Below, in pieces: positions 13,217-13,981 of a stretch of DNA of 13,981 bases. The notes under the pieces are model-generated. The model did not search any database, was not told where the DNA came from, and saw only the letters and a program-made list of their open reading frames with translations. How positions within the stretch are numbered: position 1 is the stretch's first letter; each line of letters begins with the position of its first letter. Position numbers and translations under genes: made by a program. The DNA is from CAZITB01 sp964542055 (lineage in GTDB: Bacteria > Planctomycetota > Phycisphaerae > Sedimentisphaerales > CAMDDF01), in the NCBI GenBank assembly GCA_964542055.1, contig CAZITB010000078.1, forward strand, positions 1 through 13,981. Direction: 5' to 3'.

Positions 13217-13981
13217 ATGAGATTTTACAGGACAGATATTTTAATATTTATCTTTTTGGGCCTGCTTTCCTGCGGCGCTGCCGCCGCGGAAATTCCCCAG
13301 TTTGGGATTTTCGAGTTTTCCGCTGCTCATTCACAGAATTACTCAAATCCTTATCAGCAAGTCTATGCAAACGCCGTTTTTACCCGACCCGATGGCAAAA
13401 AATGGGAAATCCCCGCATTCTGGGACGGAAATGACGTGTGGAAGATCCGAATTTCACCCGACATTACCGGTAAATGGACCTTTCAAATCCAATCAAGCGA
13501 TCCCTGCCTCAGCCAGGTCAACGGAAGTTTTACCTGCGTAACATCCCAAAACAAAGGTTCAATAACAACTGCAAAAGACTACCCGTACCACTTCCAGTAT
13601 CAAAATTCGGAACCGTTCTGGTTCATGGGCGACACAAATTTCGCACTCTTTAGCGACTACCCAGAAGAAAACCATACCGCTCATACTGTCCTCAAATACA
13701 TCGACACCCGCAGGCAATCACGATTCAACGTCATCCAATGCTCCGTTGTAAATGACAGGGGCAATTTAAATGGAACAGCCTTCTCATCCAATCAGGGAAA
13801 ATTATCTGTCAATCCCAAATACTGGCAGGAACTCGAACGAAGACTGAAATACGCAAACTCCAAGGGCATAACCGTCGGACTTATTGCGGCATCTGCCCAA
13901 AATTGGAAACAATTTCCTTCAGAACAAGCAAAAACCAGGTTTATCCGCTACTTAGTCGCAAGACTAAGCGCATTCGATGTT
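13217..13981 (+). CDS. Secreted DUF5060-DUF4038 glycoside hydrolase, N-terminal part (3' end outside window)
   Basis: The frame is open from the ATG at 13217 to the window edge (255 codons), so the gene is cut at its 3' end. Residues 1-24 are a signal peptide with hydrophobic core 8-18; cleavage after AAAA is likely, and the LLSC at 16-19 could instead be a weak lipobox. Residues about 28-110 match DUF5060, an N-terminal beta-sandwich: FEFS (32-35), NPYQQVYANAVFTRPDG (44-60), IPAFWDGNDVWKIRISPD (65-82), GKWTF (85-89). From about 122 the DUF4038 apiosidase-like TIM barrel begins: SEPFWFMGDTNFALF (131-145) and RFNVIQ (169-174). The expected catalytic acids lie beyond the edge. Proteins of this type cut plant or algal polysaccharide side chains; the substrate cannot be read here. 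No Shine-Dalgarno site precedes the ATG; a TTG one codon upstream is an alternative start. Divergent from cimA. Confidence 0.85.
   Translation, partial: MRFYRTDILIFIFLGLLSCGAAAAEIPQFGIFEFSAAHSQNYSNPYQQVYANAVFTRPDGKKWEIPAFWDGNDVWKIRISPDITGKWTFQIQSSDPCLSQVNGSFTCVTSQNKGSITTAKDYPYHFQYQNSEPFWFMGDTNFALFSDYPEENHTAHTVLKYIDTRRQSRFNVIQCSVVNDRGNLNGTAFSSNQGKLSVNPKYWQELERRLKYANSKGITVGLIAASAQNWKQFPSEQAKTRFIRYLVARLSAFDV

Noticed and set aside
13262..13273. Lipobox in the glycosidase signal peptide (LLSC)
   Set aside because: Leu-Leu-Ser-Cys is possible but is followed by an AAAA-E signal peptidase I site that fits at least as well; left as an alternative rather than called.

Overview
This is about 14 kb of a diderm (Gram-negative type) bacterial genome with moderate AT content. 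The outer envelope is implied by an MCE/Mla-type lipid transporter and a lipoprotein. The likely source is a planctomycete of the Phycisphaerae type. That rests on my impression of the DUF5060/DUF4038 glycosidase, the large exported repeat protein and the gene style; no rRNA or other marker in the window confirms it. No mobile element, tRNA, rRNA or CRISPR array is visible, and most genes are housekeeping.

Layout. (1) Bases 1-4185, plus strand: the 3' two thirds of ilvD, two overlapping small CxxCxxCC cysteine-cluster (YkgJ-like) genes and a 729-residue exported helical-repeat protein, packed with gaps of 18, -20 and 20 bases. (2) Bases 4202-6246, plus strand: clpX behind its own strong-looking promoter, then a membrane-anchored protein of unknown function. 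(3) Bases 13051 down to 6245, minus strand: one compact predicted operon, cimA - mlaE (with N-terminal STAS domain) - mlaF - mlaD/pqiB-like MCE gene - auxiliary lipoprotein - Sua5/TsaC-LMW phosphatase fusion - rpiB. Gaps run from a 4-base overlap to 32 bases, and a rho-independent terminator follows rpiB and abuts the convergent plus-strand gene. (4) Bases 13217-13981, plus strand: the 5' part of a secreted DUF5060-DUF4038 glycosidase, cut by the window edge. The 256 bases between cimA and this gene hold the cimA promoter, a possible glycosidase promoter and nothing else I recognise.

How the genes connect. CimA (citramalate route to 2-oxobutyrate) and IlvD (dihydroxy-acid dehydratase) both serve isoleucine synthesis, from opposite ends and opposite strands of the window. 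MlaE, MlaF, the MCE protein and the lipoprotein form a phospholipid-type ABC importer/exporter spanning the envelope. The end of the operon recalls the Bacillus ywlC-ywlE-ywlF neighbourhood (Sua5, arginine phosphatase, RpiB), here with the first two joined in one polypeptide.

The points most worth a second look are the Sua5-phosphatase fusion with a YwlE-like P-loop, the mlaE/mlaF junction where one stop codon separates two same-frame genes, the tandem cysteine-cluster genes, and two unrecognised envelope proteins. I do not see a clear new defence or mobile system here.
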